Shown here piece by piece: positions 17,214-27,141 of a stretch of DNA of 64,000 bases (position 1 is the stretch's first letter; each line of letters starts with the position of its first letter). A program made the position numbers and the translations under genes. The notes under the pieces are model-generated. The model was not told the origin of the DNA. It ran no database searches and saw only the letters and a program-made list of their open reading frames with translations. Source of the DNA: Bacillus swezeyi (lineage in GTDB: Bacteria > Bacillota > Bacilli > Bacillales > Bacillaceae); the NCBI RefSeq assembly GCF_001969815.1, contig NZ_MRBK01000019.1, positions 1 through 64,000 of the forward strand, in the 5' to 3' direction.

Positions 17214-19040
17214 TTGCAACTTCAAGTAATGAACAGTCCTTTTAATCAGGAGCAGGCAGAGCTCCTCAACCGCCTTCTGCCAACCTTGACAGCATCACAA
17301 AAAGCCTGGCTGAGCGGTTATTTGGCGGCTTCACAGTCAACCGATGCAGCGGCGGCGCTAGAAACGCTTCCGGCTGAAGCCCCGGCCGCAAATACAGCGC
17401 AGCCTGTTTCAAAAGAAGTGACCATTCTGTACGGATCACAGACAGGCAATGCCCAGGGGATTGCGGAAAATGCGGGCAAATCTCTTGAAGGACGCGGTTT
17501 TCAAGTCACCGTCTCTTCAATGAGCGGCTTTAAGCCAAATCAATTGAAAAAACTGAAAAATCTGTTGATTGTCGTTAGTACACACGGGGAAGGCGAGCCG
17601 CCTGACAACGCGCTGTCATTCCACGAATTTCTTCATGGCAGACGGGCTCCGAAGCTTGATGATCTCCGCTTTTCCGTATTGGCGCTTGGAGACAGTTCAT
17701 ACGAGTTTTTCTGCAAGACCGGCAAAGAATTCGATCAGCGGCTGGCCGAACTCGGAGGCACAAGGCTTTATCAGCGTGTTGATTGTGATCTTGACTATGA
17801 TGAGCCGGCGGCAGAATGGCTTGAAGGCGTCTTTGGCGGCTTAAGTGAAGCCAAGGGCCAAGCTGAAAGCACAGCACCTGCTCAGACAGCGGCACCTCAA
17901 GCAGGGGAAGCGGTTTACTCTAGAAAAAATCCGTTTCGAGCCGAAGTTCTGGAAAATTTGAATTTAAACGGACGCGGATCCAATAAAGAAACGCGCCATC
18001 TTGAATTATTGCTTGAAGGGTCAGGCCTCACATATGAGCCCGGCGACGCGCTCGGCATTTATCCGGAAAATGACCCGGCACTTGTCGACATGCTTTTTGA
18101 GGAACTGAAATGGGACCCAAATGAAACCGTCACCGTTGACAAACAGGGGGAAAGCCTCCCGCTCAAAGAAGCGTTGACTTCTTATTTTGAGATTACGATA
18201 TTAACGAAGAAATTTATTCAGCAGGCGGCTGAACTTTTAGAAAATGAAAAGCTGCGCGAGCTTGCCGCATCAGAACATGCAGACAAATTAAAAGCGTATA
18301 TCGATGGCCGTGATCTGCTTGATTTCGTCCGCGATTTCGGACCGATCAGCACAACTCCGCAGGCATTTGTTTCGATTTTGCGGAAAATGCCGCCGCGTTT
18401 ATATTCGATCGCAAGCAGCTTAACGGCGAATCCTGATGAAGTGCATCTGACGATCGGCGCGGTCCGCTACAATACGCACGGCAGAGACCGAAAAGGGGTC
18501 TGCTCGATTTTATGTGCAGAACGCCTACAGCCTGGCGATACACTGCCGGTTTTCATTCAGCCGAACAAAAACTTTAAGCTGCCTGAGCATCCGGATACGC
18601 CGATCATCATGGTTGGCCCTGGCACAGGAGTCGCACCATTCCGTTCCTTTATGCAGGAGCGCGAAGAATCCGGAGTGGCGGGAAAATCGTGGATGTTCTT
18701 CGGCGATCAGCATTTCGTCACCGATTTCTTATATCAGACAGAATGGCAAAAGTGGCTGAATGATGGAGTGCTGACGAAAATGGATGTCGCATTTTCGCGC
18801 GATACGGAAGAAAAAGTATATGTGCAGCACCGCATGCTTGAACACAGCAAAGAACTGTTTGAATGGCTTCAAGAAGGGGCGGTATTCTACATTTGCGGTG
18901 ATAAGAACAACATGGCTAAAGACGTTCACAGCGCATTGCTCGACATTATCGAAAAAGAAGGCGGCGTGAGCCGCGAAGAAGCGGAAGCGTATCTCGCCGA
19001 GATGAAAAAGCAAAAACGTTATCAGCGTGATGTATACTGA
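17214..19040 (+). CDS. cysJ: Sulfite reductase flavoprotein alpha subunit
   Basis: The gene starts at TTG 17214 behind GAGGTG, giving 608 residues beginning [20 protein letters not shown]. Domain order: flavodoxin-like FMN domain ([18 protein letters not shown], about residues 70-200), FAD domain (RLYSIASSL near residue 400), and NADPH-binding domain ([20 protein letters not shown]). The C-terminus [17 protein letters not shown] is the family ending. With CysI it transfers six electrons from NADPH to reduce sulfite to sulfide. It is divergent from the cysL activator and 26 bases upstream of cysI. Confidence 0.95.
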   Translation: MQLQVMNSPFNQEQAELLNRLLPTLTASQKAWLSGYLAASQSTDAAAALETLPAEAPAANTAQPVSKEVTILYGSQTGNAQGIAENAGKSLEGRGFQVTVSSMSGFKPNQLKKLKNLLIVVSTHGEGEPPDNALSFHEFLHGRRAPKLDDLRFSVLALGDSSYEFFCKTGKEFDQRLAELGGTRLYQRVDCDLDYDEPAAEWLEGVFGGLSEAKGQAESTAPAQTAAPQAGEAVYSRKNPFRAEVLENLNLNGRGSNKETRHLELLLEGSGLTYEPGDALGIYPENDPALVDMLFEELKWDPNETVTVDKQGESLPLKEALTSYFEITILTKKFIQQAAELLENEKLRELAASEHADKLKAYIDGRDLLDFVRDFGPISTTPQAFVSILRKMPPRLYSIASSLTANPDEVHLTIGAVRYNTHGRDRKGVCSILCAERLQPGDTLPVFIQPNKNFKLPEHPDTPIIMVGPGTGVAPFRSFMQEREESGVAGKSWMFFGDQHFVTDFLYQTEWQKWLNDGVLTKMDVAFSRDTEEKVYVQHRMLEHSKELFEWLQEGAVFYICGDKNNMAKDVHSALLDIIEKEGGVSREEAEAYLAEMKKQKRYQRDVY

Positions 19041-19066
19041 TTTTGATTGAAAGGGGTTTTTTCAAC

Positions 19067-20785
19067 ATGGGGAACGAAATATTAAAAGCACCGGAAGGCC
19101 CTCCAAGCGATGTAGAGCGCATTAAGGAAGAAAGCAACTATTTGCGCGGCACATTGAAGGAATCGATGCTTGAGTCAATCAGCGCCGGAATTTCCGATGA
19201 TGACAACCGGCTGATGAAACACCATGGCAGCTATTTGCAGGATGACCGGGACCTCCGCAATGAACGCCAAAAACAAAAGCTTGAGCCCGCCTATCAGTTC
19301 ATGCTGCGCGTCCGGATGCCGGGCGGTGTGGCGACGCCTGAGCAATGGCTTGTCATGGATGAGCTTGCCCGCGAGTACGGCAACGGGACATTGAAGCTGA
19401 CGACAAGGGAAACCTTTCAAATGCATGGCATTTTAAAATGGAACATGAAAAAAACGATCCAGAAAATCCATTCGGCTCTTTTGGATACGATTGCGGCATG
19501 CGGTGACGTCAACCGTAATGTGATGTGCGCCTCAAATCCATATCAATCCGAGATCCATGCCGAGGTGTATGAATGGTCAAAAAAATTGAGTAATGATTTG
19601 CTGCCGCGTACACGTGCGTATCACGAAATTTGGCTTGATGAAGAAAAAGTCGCCGGCACACCCGAGACGGAAGAAGTCGAACCAATGTATGGACCGCTTT
19701 ATTTGCCGCGGAAATTCAAAATCGGAATTGCCGTTCCTCCGTCAAATGATATTGACGTTTTTTCACAGGATCTTGGCTTTATCGCGATCGTTGAAGACGG
19801 CAAATTGATCGGCTTCAACGTGGCCATCGGCGGCGGCATGGGCATGACCCACGGAGACAAAGCGACATATCCTCAGCTTGCCAAAGTGATCGGCTTTTGC
19901 AAGCCTGAACAAATGTATGATATCGCCGAAAAAACGATTACGATTCAGCGTGATTACGGAAACCGTTCCGTCCGCAAAAATGCCCGCTTCAAGTACACCG
20001 TTGACCGCCTTGGTTTGGAAACGGTCAAAAACGAGCTGGAAAACCGCCTCGGCTGGAGCCTTGCTGAAGCAAAGCCGTATCATTTCGATCATAACGGCGA
20101 TCACTACGGCTGGGTGAAAGGCGTTAACGGAAAATGGCACTTTACTATGTTTATCGAAGGCGGCCGTGTCACCGATTATGATGACTACAAGCTGATGACC
20201 GGCTTGCGTGAAATCGCTAAAGTCCACACTGGCGATATCCGTCTGACTGCAAATCAAAACTTGATCATCGCCAATGTATCAAGTCAAAAGAAGAAAAAGA
20301 TCTGCGAGCTGATCGAACAGTACGGTCTGACTGACGGCAAGCATTATACGGCTCTCCGCCGCAGCTCGATCGCGTGTGTCGCACTGCCGACGTGCGGACT
20401 GGCGATGGCTGAAGCGGAACGGTATTTGCCGACTCTGATAGACAAGATCGATGAAATCATTGAGGAAAACGGGCTGCAGAATGAAGAGATTACCATCCGT
20501 ATGACAGGATGCCCAAACGGCTGCGCCCGCCATGCCCTCGGTGAAATCGGCTTTATCGGCAAAGCGCCGGGAAAATACAACATGTACCTCGGCGCCGCTT
20601 TCGACGGCAGCCGCCTAAGCAAAATGTACCGCGAAAACATCGGGGAAGAAGACATTTTAAGAGAACTTCGCACGATCCTTCCGCGCTATGCAAAAGAACG
20701 CGAGGAAGGCGAACATTTCGGCGACTTCGTCATCCGCGCCGGGATTATTAAAGAAACGACAGACGGTACGAATTTTCATAATTGA
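19067..20785 (+). CDS. cysI: Sulfite reductase hemoprotein beta subunit
   Basis: The 572-residue protein carries the siroheme/4Fe-4S cysteines of the family: the [19 protein letters not shown] segment (about residue 442) and the [20 protein letters not shown] segment (about residue 487). The sulfite-binding segments [10 protein letters not shown] and RNVMCASNP are also present. The start ATG 19067 follows AAAGGGG. It reduces sulfite to sulfide for cysteine synthesis in complex with CysJ, with which it forms an operon. Confidence 0.95.
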   Translation: MGNEILKAPEGPPSDVERIKEESNYLRGTLKESMLESISAGISDDDNRLMKHHGSYLQDDRDLRNERQKQKLEPAYQFMLRVRMPGGVATPEQWLVMDELAREYGNGTLKLTTRETFQMHGILKWNMKKTIQKIHSALLDTIAACGDVNRNVMCASNPYQSEIHAEVYEWSKKLSNDLLPRTRAYHEIWLDEEKVAGTPETEEVEPMYGPLYLPRKFKIGIAVPPSNDIDVFSQDLGFIAIVEDGKLIGFNVAIGGGMGMTHGDKATYPQLAKVIGFCKPEQMYDIAEKTITIQRDYGNRSVRKNARFKYTVDRLGLETVKNELENRLGWSLAEAKPYHFDHNGDHYGWVKGVNGKWHFTMFIEGGRVTDYDDYKLMTGLREIAKVHTGDIRLTANQNLIIANVSSQKKKKICELIEQYGLTDGKHYTALRRSSIACVALPTCGLAMAEAERYLPTLIDKIDEIIEENGLQNEEITIRMTGCPNGCARHALGEIGFIGKAPGKYNMYLGAAFDGSRLSKMYRENIGEEDILRELRTILPRYAKEREEGEHFGDFVIRAGIIKETTDGTNFHN

Positions 20786-20816
20786 TCAAACTTCATAAAT
20801 GGTTCGGATATCATAA

Positions 20817-20840
20817 ATCGCCTTAGCTTTCTAAGGCGAT
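20817..20840. terminator. Bidirectional terminator after cysI
   Basis: The stem ATCGCCTTAG/CTAAGGCGAT with loop CTTT, followed by TTTGTTTTG on the plus strand, lies between cysI and the convergent LysR gene. The LysR stop codon is inside it. Confidence 0.85.
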
Positions 20841-21733
20841 TTTGTTTTGTGAAAACCCCCAGCATGATATTGGCTCAAGACTTGAATGAACTCATGTGCC
20901 GCCGGTGTAACATCATCAAATGCATATGTAATGATACCGATATCGCGAGTGATTCGGGGGAAGATGTCCTTTTTGGCCAGACGATGGGATACAGATGAAA
21001 GGGTAAAGTTTGAAATAATGCCGATGCCCAGATTGTTTTTGACCATATTAATTAACGTTTCGGCATTTTGAACTGTTAAATTCTCTTTTAATTCAATATT
21101 GTATTGCTGAAATGTTTTTGACATGGCGATTTCATGCCCACCTTTACAAAAAATAATGTCATTTTGATATTTTTTCAGTTCAACATATTTTTCTTTTTTT
21201 AATTCATCATCATATGCTTCAGGAATGACGGCTACCATATAATCGCTGCACAATAATTGATGTTCAAACGGTTCAAAAGGAGATGCCGCGATTCCAAAGT
21301 CCACCGTTCGATTCCCTACCCATTCTTTTACTTGGGCGGACGTTCCCTCGATTAAATCGATTTGAATCAATGGATATTTAGATCTGAATAAAGCGATTGC
21401 CTGGGGCAGAATATTCGTTGATACAGCCGGAAACGAACCGATCGTCACTTTCCCGCTTAGAAGCTTGTTTTTCTGATAGGCCGCTTGAAATATTCTATTT
21501 TCGATACTTATCATTTGTCTGGCCAAGACCAAAATGTCCTTTCCCGCTTCGGTTAGCCATAATCCATTTTGTTTATGTCTCATAAATAATTGAATATTTA
21601 ACGACTTTTCCAGGTTTTTAACCGCTTTGCTTACTGCAGGCTGAGATATAAACAATTCTTTGGATGCTTCAGTAAAATTCAACTTCTCTGCAACCTTTAC
21701 AAATATGTGAAGGTTATTCATGTTCATAACCAT
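20831..21733 (-). CDS. LysR family transcriptional regulator
   Basis: The start ATG 21733 lies nine bases after CGGAGGT and gives 300 residues. The helix-turn-helix is at residues 15-55 (NFTEASKELFISQPAVSKAV), and the effector domain begins around residue 92 (GKVTIGSFPAVSTNILPQAI). It is divergent from an EamA-type transporter gene with about 95 bases between, so it most likely controls that transporter. The inducer is unknown. Confidence 0.85.
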   Translation of the reverse strand: MVMNMNNLHIFVKVAEKLNFTEASKELFISQPAVSKAVKNLEKSLNIQLFMRHKQNGLWLTEAGKDILVLARQMISIENRIFQAAYQKNKLLSGKVTIGSFPAVSTNILPQAIALFRSKYPLIQIDLIEGTSAQVKEWVGNRTVDFGIAASPFEPFEHQLLCSDYMVAVIPEAYDDELKKEKYVELKKYQNDIIFCKGGHEIAMSKTFQQYNIELKENLTVQNAETLINMVKNNLGIGIISNFTLSSVSHRLAKKDIFPRITRDIGIITYAFDDVTPAAHEFIQVLSQYHAGGFHKTKSP

Positions 21734-21829
21734 TAAGTTATACCTCCGATAATTAAGATGTATTTCAGTTATATATAAAGATAGCATATGATAAAAATCA
21801 GAAATAGTTAAAAGAAAGGCGGCATAAAG

Positions 21830-22702
21830 ATGTTTAAAGTTATTTTGGGGATCATTTCAGTCACTCTTATTTGGGGTTATACATGGGTGACGATGAAAAT
21901 AGCAATCCATGACATCCCCCCTATTTTATTTTCAGCACTGCGCTTGTTCATCGGTGCGGCTCCTTTGTTTTTGATTCTCTTTATAAAAGGAAAAAAGCGT
22001 TCTATAGGAAAAGAGAATCTGAAAAATTATATGATCATGAGCCTATTGATGAGTCTAGGTTATATGGGAGTGTTAACATATGGCATGCAATTTGTCGATT
22101 CAGGAAAAACCTCTGTTTTGGTGTACACCATGCCGATTTTTGTTACTGTTATCAGTCATTTTAGATTAAACGAGAAAATCAATGTTTACAAAATGATTGG
22201 TTTACTATCCGGCCTTATCGGCCTTTTGTTTATTTTAGGAACAGAGATTCTTAATGTCGATAAAAACGTCATATTTGGAGAGCTATGTGTTCTTATGGCG
22301 GCGCTTAGCTGGGGTATAGCCAATGTTTTCAGCAAACTGAAATTTAAAAACATAGATATCATTCATATGAATGCTTGGCAGCTTATCATGGGAACGATCA
22401 TGTTATTGATCTTTTCTCTCATTCTGGAACCATCCCATTCGATTCAGTGGTCAAATGAAGCGGTCTTATCTCTATTATTTAATGGTTTATTCTCCACGGC
22501 CTTTACGTTTGTCATTTGGTTTTGGATACTCAATCAAATAGAAGCGTCAAAAGCATCTATGGCTTTAATGTTTGTTCCTGTCTTAGGCCTCTTATTTGGC
22601 TGGCTGCAATTGCATGAGCGGATAACATTTAACATCATGCTTGGCGCATTAATGGTCTGCATTGGTATCTTTATGAATACTTACAGATTTAAAAAGATGT
22701 AA
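21830..22702 (+). CDS. EamA/DMT family transporter
   Basis: The 290-residue protein has ten predicted membrane segments arranged as two EamA repeats, beginning SVTLIWGYTWVTMKIAI and, in the second half, LMAALSWGIANVFSK. The start is ATG 21830 behind GAAAGGCGG. Members of this family export metabolites such as amino acids, nucleosides or drugs. The divergent LysR gene is its probable regulator. The substrate is not predictable. Confidence 0.85.
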   Translation: MFKVILGIISVTLIWGYTWVTMKIAIHDIPPILFSALRLFIGAAPLFLILFIKGKKRSIGKENLKNYMIMSLLMSLGYMGVLTYGMQFVDSGKTSVLVYTMPIFVTVISHFRLNEKINVYKMIGLLSGLIGLLFILGTEILNVDKNVIFGELCVLMAALSWGIANVFSKLKFKNIDIIHMNAWQLIMGTIMLLIFSLILEPSHSIQWSNEAVLSLLFNGLFSTAFTFVIWFWILNQIEASKASMALMFVPVLGLLFGWLQLHERITFNIMLGALMVCIGIFMNTYRFKKM

Positions 22703-22760
22703 GAAAATCATGGGGAAGTTCAAGGTTATATATGGTAATATCAGATGGGGGTGAAGAAAA

Positions 22761-23138
22761 ATGAAAATCGAACACATCGCAATTTGGACGAAACAATTAG
22801 AGGAAATGAAAGACTTCTACACTCACTATTTTCATGGGACGGCAAGTGAAAAATATATCAATCCGAAAAAGCAATTCGAATCATATTTCATTCAGTTTCA
22901 GTCAGGGACGCGGCTGGAGCTGATGAGACGACCGGACTTGGCGCCGGGAGAAGAGCCGGCAGAGGGCTATGCCCACATGGCGTTCTCTTTAGGTTCCCGC
23001 CAGCAGGTCGATGACATGACCCGCCGTTTTGAAGAGGAAGGCTTTCAGGTTGTTGGGAAGCCGCGCGTCACAGGGGACGGGTACTATGAAAGCGTCATCC
23101 GGGATCCGGACGGAAATCTTGTCGAACTGACCGTTTAA
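22761..23138 (+). CDS. VOC (glyoxalase/dioxygenase superfamily) protein
   Basis: This is a single 125-residue VOC domain: MKIEHIAIWTKQLEEMKDFY at the N-terminus (metal-ligand His at position 5), TRLELMRRPD in the middle, AHMAFSLGS, and the C-terminal DPDGNLVELTV with the final metal-ligand Glu. It is similar in size to small glyoxalase-like proteins of Bacillus such as YwbC/YaeR types. The substrate is unknown. It is transcribed alone behind GGGGGTGAAG and ends at a bidirectional terminator. Confidence 0.85.
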   Translation: MKIEHIAIWTKQLEEMKDFYTHYFHGTASEKYINPKKQFESYFIQFQSGTRLELMRRPDLAPGEEPAEGYAHMAFSLGSRQQVDDMTRRFEEEGFQVVGKPRVTGDGYYESVIRDPDGNLVELTV

Positions 23139-23150
23139 CAGCCTGCAAGA

Positions 23151-23185
23151 AAAAAAGCCAATGTTTTTAGACATTGGCTTTTTTT
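23151..23185. terminator. Bidirectional terminator between VOC and iseA genes
   Basis: The stem AAAAAAGCCAATG/CATTGGCTTTTTT with an eight-base loop has T runs on both strands and serves both convergent genes. Confidence 0.9.
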
Positions 23186-23732
23186 AGAATGCAGCATCAA
23201 GCTGATTAATTTTCCATTTGTTATTTTCTTTAACAAACGTGATTTTTCTTTTTGCAGTGACTGATCCGTCTAATGCAGGTACAGCAAATTCGTATGTTCT
23301 TACATTGTCCTTTTTGGAGATCAGTTTCATTTTTGCCTGTTCCCATCCTAAGAGATTATCCCCATCACCGACAGGGACGGCCATTTTGCCTTTATAGGCG
23401 ATGATATTGTATTTGTCGAATCCTTTTTTAATTGCATCTGTTGTGAAAATCGGCGTCAAGTAATCCGTTAATTTTGCCTTTGTACTGAATTCACTGCACA
23501 TGTACGTATATGGAATGCCTCGGTATTCAAATGTTTTTGTCTGGCATGATGAGTTTTTAGCCTTAGGATTATGGCCGCTCATTGTATTCCAAAAATGTTC
23601 ACGGGCCTGCAGTGTCATCGTCATCACCTGTTGATTCGTTAAATCCCCTGATGTTTGTTTTTTTGCAGCAATCGTCGTACCGATCGGTAAAATCAATAAA
23701 GCAGTCAACAAACAAACGATAAACTTTTTCAA
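23184..23732 (-). CDS. iseA: IseA-like inhibitor of cell-wall DL-endopeptidases
   Basis: The start TTG 23732 lies seven bases after AGGAGAG and gives 182 residues, close to the 181 of B. subtilis IseA (YoeB). A Sec signal peptide (KKFIVCLLTALLILPIGTT, then IAA) precedes the mature domain with two cysteine-containing segments (SCQTKTFEYRGIPYTYMCSE) and repeated GKMAVPVGDGDNLL / KWKINQLD motifs. IseA binds and inhibits NlpC/P60 autolysins such as LytF and CwlS. WalR-like repeats lie upstream, consistent with known control of iseA by WalRK. The assignment is by resemblance. Confidence 0.7.
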   Translation of the reverse strand: MKKFIVCLLTALLILPIGTTIAAKKQTSGDLTNQQVMTMTLQAREHFWNTMSGHNPKAKNSSCQTKTFEYRGIPYTYMCSEFSTKAKLTDYLTPIFTTDAIKKGFDKYNIIAYKGKMAVPVGDGDNLLGWEQAKMKLISKKDNVRTYEFAVPALDGSVTAKRKITFVKENNKWKINQLDAAF

Positions 23733-23763
23733 TGTTCTTCTCTCCTTCAATATATCTCTTATG

Positions 23764-23797
23764 TTACAAATGTTACAATAATTACGGTTATATTACA
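23764..23797 (-). promoter_or_regulatory. WalR-like direct repeats upstream of iseA
   Basis: On the minus strand TGTAAT-N5-CGTAAT (23781-23797) differs by one base from the WalR consensus TGTWAH-N5-TGTWAH, and TGTAAC repeats follow at 23764-23777. The site lies 30-65 bases from the iseA start. Confidence 0.5.
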
Positions 23798-24229
23798 AGA
23801 AGTTTGCGAGAAAATTTTTCCTCCGCCTGTTTTGCTATATATGACGAAGAAAAAGCAAGCCGAGTTTTCGTTTCTTGAGAAAAATGACGGCCGTCAGCTT
23901 CTCATCAAAAATGAGAACCATCAGAAGTGTTCAAAAAGATTCAATGGATATCCTATAGATTCGTTTCCCTCTTTTTTTAATAAAAAAACATCAGTTGGAG
24001 CTGCCGGCTATCAATCAAAAGCAAACACAGTCACATGACGAAGATCAAGTCGATCACCCTATTTCTACATATTTAAAATAATGAAAACACCGAATTTTAT
24101 ATAAAATCAAACTTTTTCAGTAAAGAAACTGTAACGAAACTCATATCAATTTGTCATTGAGGTGACATTTTGCTGTGTTACGATTTTCCCTGTTAGTTTC
24201 AAAAGAGCTAACAAGGGAGGATTTAACTT
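23798..24229. other. iseA-yocH intergenic region with RBS-proximal hairpin
   Basis: No gene is supported in these 432 bases; the short frame at 23832-24038 lacks a ribosome site. Just before yocH, CCCTGTTAG (24188-24196) can pair with CTAACAAGGG (24208-24217), whose GGG is the start of the yocH ribosome site. This structure could stabilise the 5' end of the mRNA or limit its translation. Confidence 0.4.
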
Positions 24230-24958
24230 ATGAAGAAGACAATCATGTCCTTGGCTGCAGCCGCAGCTCTGTCAGCGACTGCATTCGGAGCGAATGCCTC
24301 AGCAAAAGAAATCGAAGTGGAAAAAGGGGATACGCTCTGGGGGATTTCCAAAGATCATGGGATGAACCTAAAGGACTTAAAAAAATGGAATCAGCTTTCT
24401 TCAGACCTTATTATTCCAGGTCAAAAGCTGAACATTTCTTCTCAAGAAGAAAAATCTGATGAGAAGCAGTACACCATCGAATCCGGAGACACGCTCTCAA
24501 AAATTGGCCAAACCTTTGGTGTAGCTGTCGATGATCTTAAAAAACGGAATAACATCAAATCAGATCTGATTTTTGCCGGAGAAACCATCGCAATAGACGG
24601 ACAAGCTGCAGGTGTGACACCACCCGCAAAGCAAGAAGCCGTCCAAACTGAACAAACAGAAAAGCCGAAAAAAGAATTGACTGTGACGGCGACAGCATAT
24701 ACGGCAAATGACGGCGGCATCTCGGGTATCACGAAAACGGGAGTCGACCTTAATGCCAATCAAGATGCGAAAGTGATTGCGGTTGATCCAAGCGTCATTC
24801 CGCTCGGTTCGAAAGTATATGTAGAAGGCTATGGCGAAGCGACGGCAGAAGATACCGGAAGCGCCATTAACGGAAATAAAATAGACGTATTCATTCCAAA
24901 TAAAAAAGACGCGCTGAATTGGGGCGTGAAAACCGTAAACGTCCAAATTTTAAACTAA
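24230..24958 (+). CDS. yocH: YocH-like cell-wall protein (two LysM plus 3D domain)
   Basis: The 242-residue protein has a signal peptide (KKTIMSLAAAAALSATAFGA, then NASA), two LysM peptidoglycan-binding domains (EVEKGDTLWGISKDHGMNLK, about residues 27-70, and TIESGDTLSKIGQTFGVAVD, about 80-125) and a C-terminal 3D domain with its three aspartates (AVDPSVIPLGSKVYVEG, AEDTGSAINGNKIDVF). This is the YocH architecture. YocH-type proteins are muralytic factors, and in B. subtilis yocH is controlled by WalRK and responds to muropeptides. The ribosome site AAGGGAGG lies within a possible hairpin. Confidence 0.9.
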   Translation: MKKTIMSLAAAAALSATAFGANASAKEIEVEKGDTLWGISKDHGMNLKDLKKWNQLSSDLIIPGQKLNISSQEEKSDEKQYTIESGDTLSKIGQTFGVAVDDLKKRNNIKSDLIFAGETIAIDGQAAGVTPPAKQEAVQTEQTEKPKKELTVTATAYTANDGGISGITKTGVDLNANQDAKVIAVDPSVIPLGSKVYVEGYGEATAEDTGSAINGNKIDVFIPNKKDALNWGVKTVNVQILN

Positions 24959-24962
24959 TATA

Positions 24963-25002
24963 ACAAAGACGCAGGGGGCAATATGCCTCTCTGCGTCTTT
25001 GT
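24963..25002 (+). terminator. Terminator of yocH
   Basis: The stem ACAAAGACGCAG/CTGCGTCTTTGT is followed by TTTTTG. It begins four bases past the stop codon. Confidence 0.9.
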
Positions 25003-25025
25003 TTTTGATCATAAAGGGCGGATGC

Positions 25026-26453
25026 TTACACCCCATGGTTTTCTTCATGGCTGTTGCTTTTCACGAGAAGAGAAAGAAAAAGCGCTACAGCCGCAAACCC
25101 GATGGCGACGAAATAAACCGTATGAACGCCGGCCGTCATTCCTTGCATTTGCAGTTCCTGTTTATTTGTTAAAGAGGAAAGCTCAATGTAACGGTTTGAA
25201 ACGGTTGTCAGGATCGTTGTATATAAAGCGGGGCCGATTGCGCCCGATACTTGGTTGACCGTATTCATAATCGCCGATCCGTGCGGATATAAAGGTTTAG
25301 GCACTTGGTTTAAGCCGAGTGTCATGATCGGAGCCATCGTCAGCCCGACGCCGAGTGTGAACCCGGCATAAAGCATCATCCCTGCTGCCATTGAGGTATC
25401 GCTTGAAATGTTCGTAAACAGCCACAGCACGGCTATCACAATGATTAAACCGGTCATCAACAGCGGTTTAAAACCTAACTTATCAAAAAGGCGTCCTGCT
25501 ACAAGAGACGTCATGGCCAATACTAAACCGCCCGGAAGCATTAGAAAGCCTGTATCTAAAGGTGATAGCTGGAGCGCCATCTGAAAGTACAGCGGCAAAA
25601 TCAGCATCATCGAAAATTGCAGCATCATCACGATCCACATTAAGACGACTGCTGCAGAAAACACTTTTGATCGGAAAGGCCTCATATCAAGCATCGGCTC
25701 TTTCATTTTCAGCTGGCGGCGGACAAACAACATTAATCCGATGATGCCGGCAGCCAGTCCGATCATGACTTTCGGACTGCTCCAGCCTGCTTCTTCTCCG
25801 GCGTTGCTGAAGCCAAAAACAATTCCTCCAAATCCAATGGTAGATAATATGATGGACAAGATATCAATTTTCGGATTGGTCAGTTCGGTGACATTTTTTA
25901 ATCTGAAAGCTGCATAAAAGATCATGAAGAGCGCAACCGGAAGCATCATAAAAAAGACGACACGCCATGAATAGTGCTCGACAATAAACCCTGAAATCAC
26001 CGGCCCGATCGCAGGGGCAAATAAAATGACAAGGGTCAGCATCCCTGTTATCGTTCCGCGCTTTTGAGGGGGAACCAATGTCAAAATGACATTCATCACC
26101 AAAGGCAAAATAAGGCCTGTACCGGAACCCTGGATGATCCGGCCGGCGAGAACGAGAGGGAAAACAGGGGCTGTTCCTGCCAAAAGTGTTCCTGCTGTAA
26201 ATAAAGACATTGCACAAAGAAACAGCTGCCTTGTCGTAAAACGCTGCATTAAAAATGCGGTAATCGGCACGGCGATGCCAATCATGAGCATATATCCGGT
26301 CGACAGCCACTGGGCTGTATTAGCGGATATACTGAAATCGTCGATGATCTTCGGCAATGCCACATTCATGACCGTTTCATTAATCAAAGCAAGGAAATTG
26401 CCGACGATTAAGATTGCGATAATCATAATGGAGCCTTTTTTTGTGTGTTCCAT
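25026..26453 (-). CDS. lmrB: DHA2 family multidrug MFS exporter, LmrB-like
   Basis: The start ATG 26453 (behind AAGGGTGGG) gives 475 residues with 14 membrane segments. Family motifs are visible: NETVMNVALPKIIDDF in the first segment, WLSTGYMLMIGIAVPITAFL, GRIIQGSGTGLILPLVMNVI and FAPAIGPVISGFIVEHYSWR (motif C of drug antiporters). Length, motifs and the TetR gene 19 bases upstream mirror lmrA-lmrB of B. subtilis, which gives lincomycin and puromycin resistance. Other related pairs exist, so the exact name is a best guess. Confidence 0.75.
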   Translation of the reverse strand: MEHTKKGSIMIIAILIVGNFLALINETVMNVALPKIIDDFSISANTAQWLSTGYMLMIGIAVPITAFLMQRFTTRQLFLCAMSLFTAGTLLAGTAPVFPLVLAGRIIQGSGTGLILPLVMNVILTLVPPQKRGTITGMLTLVILFAPAIGPVISGFIVEHYSWRVVFFMMLPVALFMIFYAAFRLKNVTELTNPKIDILSIILSTIGFGGIVFGFSNAGEEAGWSSPKVMIGLAAGIIGLMLFVRRQLKMKEPMLDMRPFRSKVFSAAVVLMWIVMMLQFSMMLILPLYFQMALQLSPLDTGFLMLPGGLVLAMTSLVAGRLFDKLGFKPLLMTGLIIVIAVLWLFTNISSDTSMAAGMMLYAGFTLGVGLTMAPIMTLGLNQVPKPLYPHGSAIMNTVNQVSGAIGPALYTTILTTVSNRYIELSSLTNKQELQMQGMTAGVHTVYFVAIGFAAVALFLSLLVKSNSHEENHGV

Positions 26454-26471
26454 TTTATTTCCCACCCTTGA

Positions 26472-27050
26472 TTATGGTTTTAGCAAATATGGAATTTGTT
26501 CGGCAGCCGCGTTTAGCGGCCGTCCGTTTTTTTTCGTAACCGAGAGTACATATGCGCCTTCAATCATAGCCTGGATCGCGATGCTCAAACTGTCCGCTTT
26601 TTCTTTTGGAAAACCAGATTGAATCAGCTTTTCCTGATACACACGCTGCCAATCTCTATACACCTGATCACAAGTTTTTCGCAGCACTTCACTCAAAGAC
26701 CATGTTTCTGCAGCGACAGATACAATCGGAATATCATCGTTTTCTTCCATCATGTATTCTTCAATTCCGTCAGCCATCATCTGAATGTACGTTTGAAAGG
26801 CCTTTACAGGATCTGAGTCCCGGCTGAGGGCTGAGGAGATGTATGTTTTGATCCGTTCGCCGGTTAATTTGATGGCTTCGGCAGCCAGCTCTTCTTTCCC
26901 GCTGGGAAAGTAATAATAGATAGATCCTCTTGGCGCGCCGCTTTCGTCCGTGATTTGCTTCAGCCCTGTAGCATGATAGCCTTGTTTTCGGAAGAGCCGG
27001 GAAGCTGTGTGCAGGATTTTATCGCGGCTCCTTGTTTTATCTGTCATCAT
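26472..27050 (-). CDS. lmrA: TetR family repressor, LmrA/YxaF-like
   Basis: From the paired ATGs at 27050/27047, behind AAAAGGGATGAT, the protein is 192-193 residues. The TetR helix-turn-helix occupies residues 5-55 (ILHTASRLFRKQGYHATGLK, then GSIYYYFPSGKEELAAEAIK). The C-terminal domain contains AAETWSLSEVLRKTCDQVY and AIQAMIEGAYVLSVTKKNG, which resemble LmrA and YxaF. It precedes the exporter gene and probably represses both. An imperfect palindrome lies in the promoter region. Confidence 0.75.
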   Translation of the reverse strand: MMTDKTRSRDKILHTASRLFRKQGYHATGLKQITDESGAPRGSIYYYFPSGKEELAAEAIKLTGERIKTYISSALSRDSDPVKAFQTYIQMMADGIEEYMMEENDDIPIVSVAAETWSLSEVLRKTCDQVYRDWQRVYQEKLIQSGFPKEKADSLSIAIQAMIEGAYVLSVTKKNGRPLNAAAEQIPYLLKP

Positions 27051-27066
27051 ATCATCCCTTTTATTT

Positions 27067-27080
27067 TTATACTGATCGGT
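27067..27080. promoter_or_regulatory. Possible operator of the TetR repressor
   Basis: Centred on ACTGATCGGTCA (read on the plus strand) is an imperfect palindrome just upstream of the repressor start, next to an A/T-rich element resembling a -10 region. It is suggested only by symmetry and place. Confidence 0.3.
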
Positions 27081-27102
27081 CAACATAAAGTATTGTAACG
27101 AA

Positions 27103-27131
27103 AAAAAAGGCCCTTTTTAAAGGCCTTTTTT
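27103..27131. terminator. Bidirectional terminator
   Basis: The stem AAAAAAGGCC/GGCCTTTTTT surrounds a short loop and has T runs on both sides. It ends the small-gene operon on the minus strand. Confidence 0.75.
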
Positions 27132-27141
27132 AGAAATAGTG

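Noticed and set aside
19763..20257. Minus-strand frame of 164 codons inside cysI
   Set aside because: It is antisense to a well-supported gene with conserved siroheme motifs; no ribosome site or independent support.
24131..24146. WalR box upstream of yocH (TGTAAC-N5-TCATAT)
   Set aside because: The second half matches the consensus too poorly to list as a site, although regulation by WalR is plausible.
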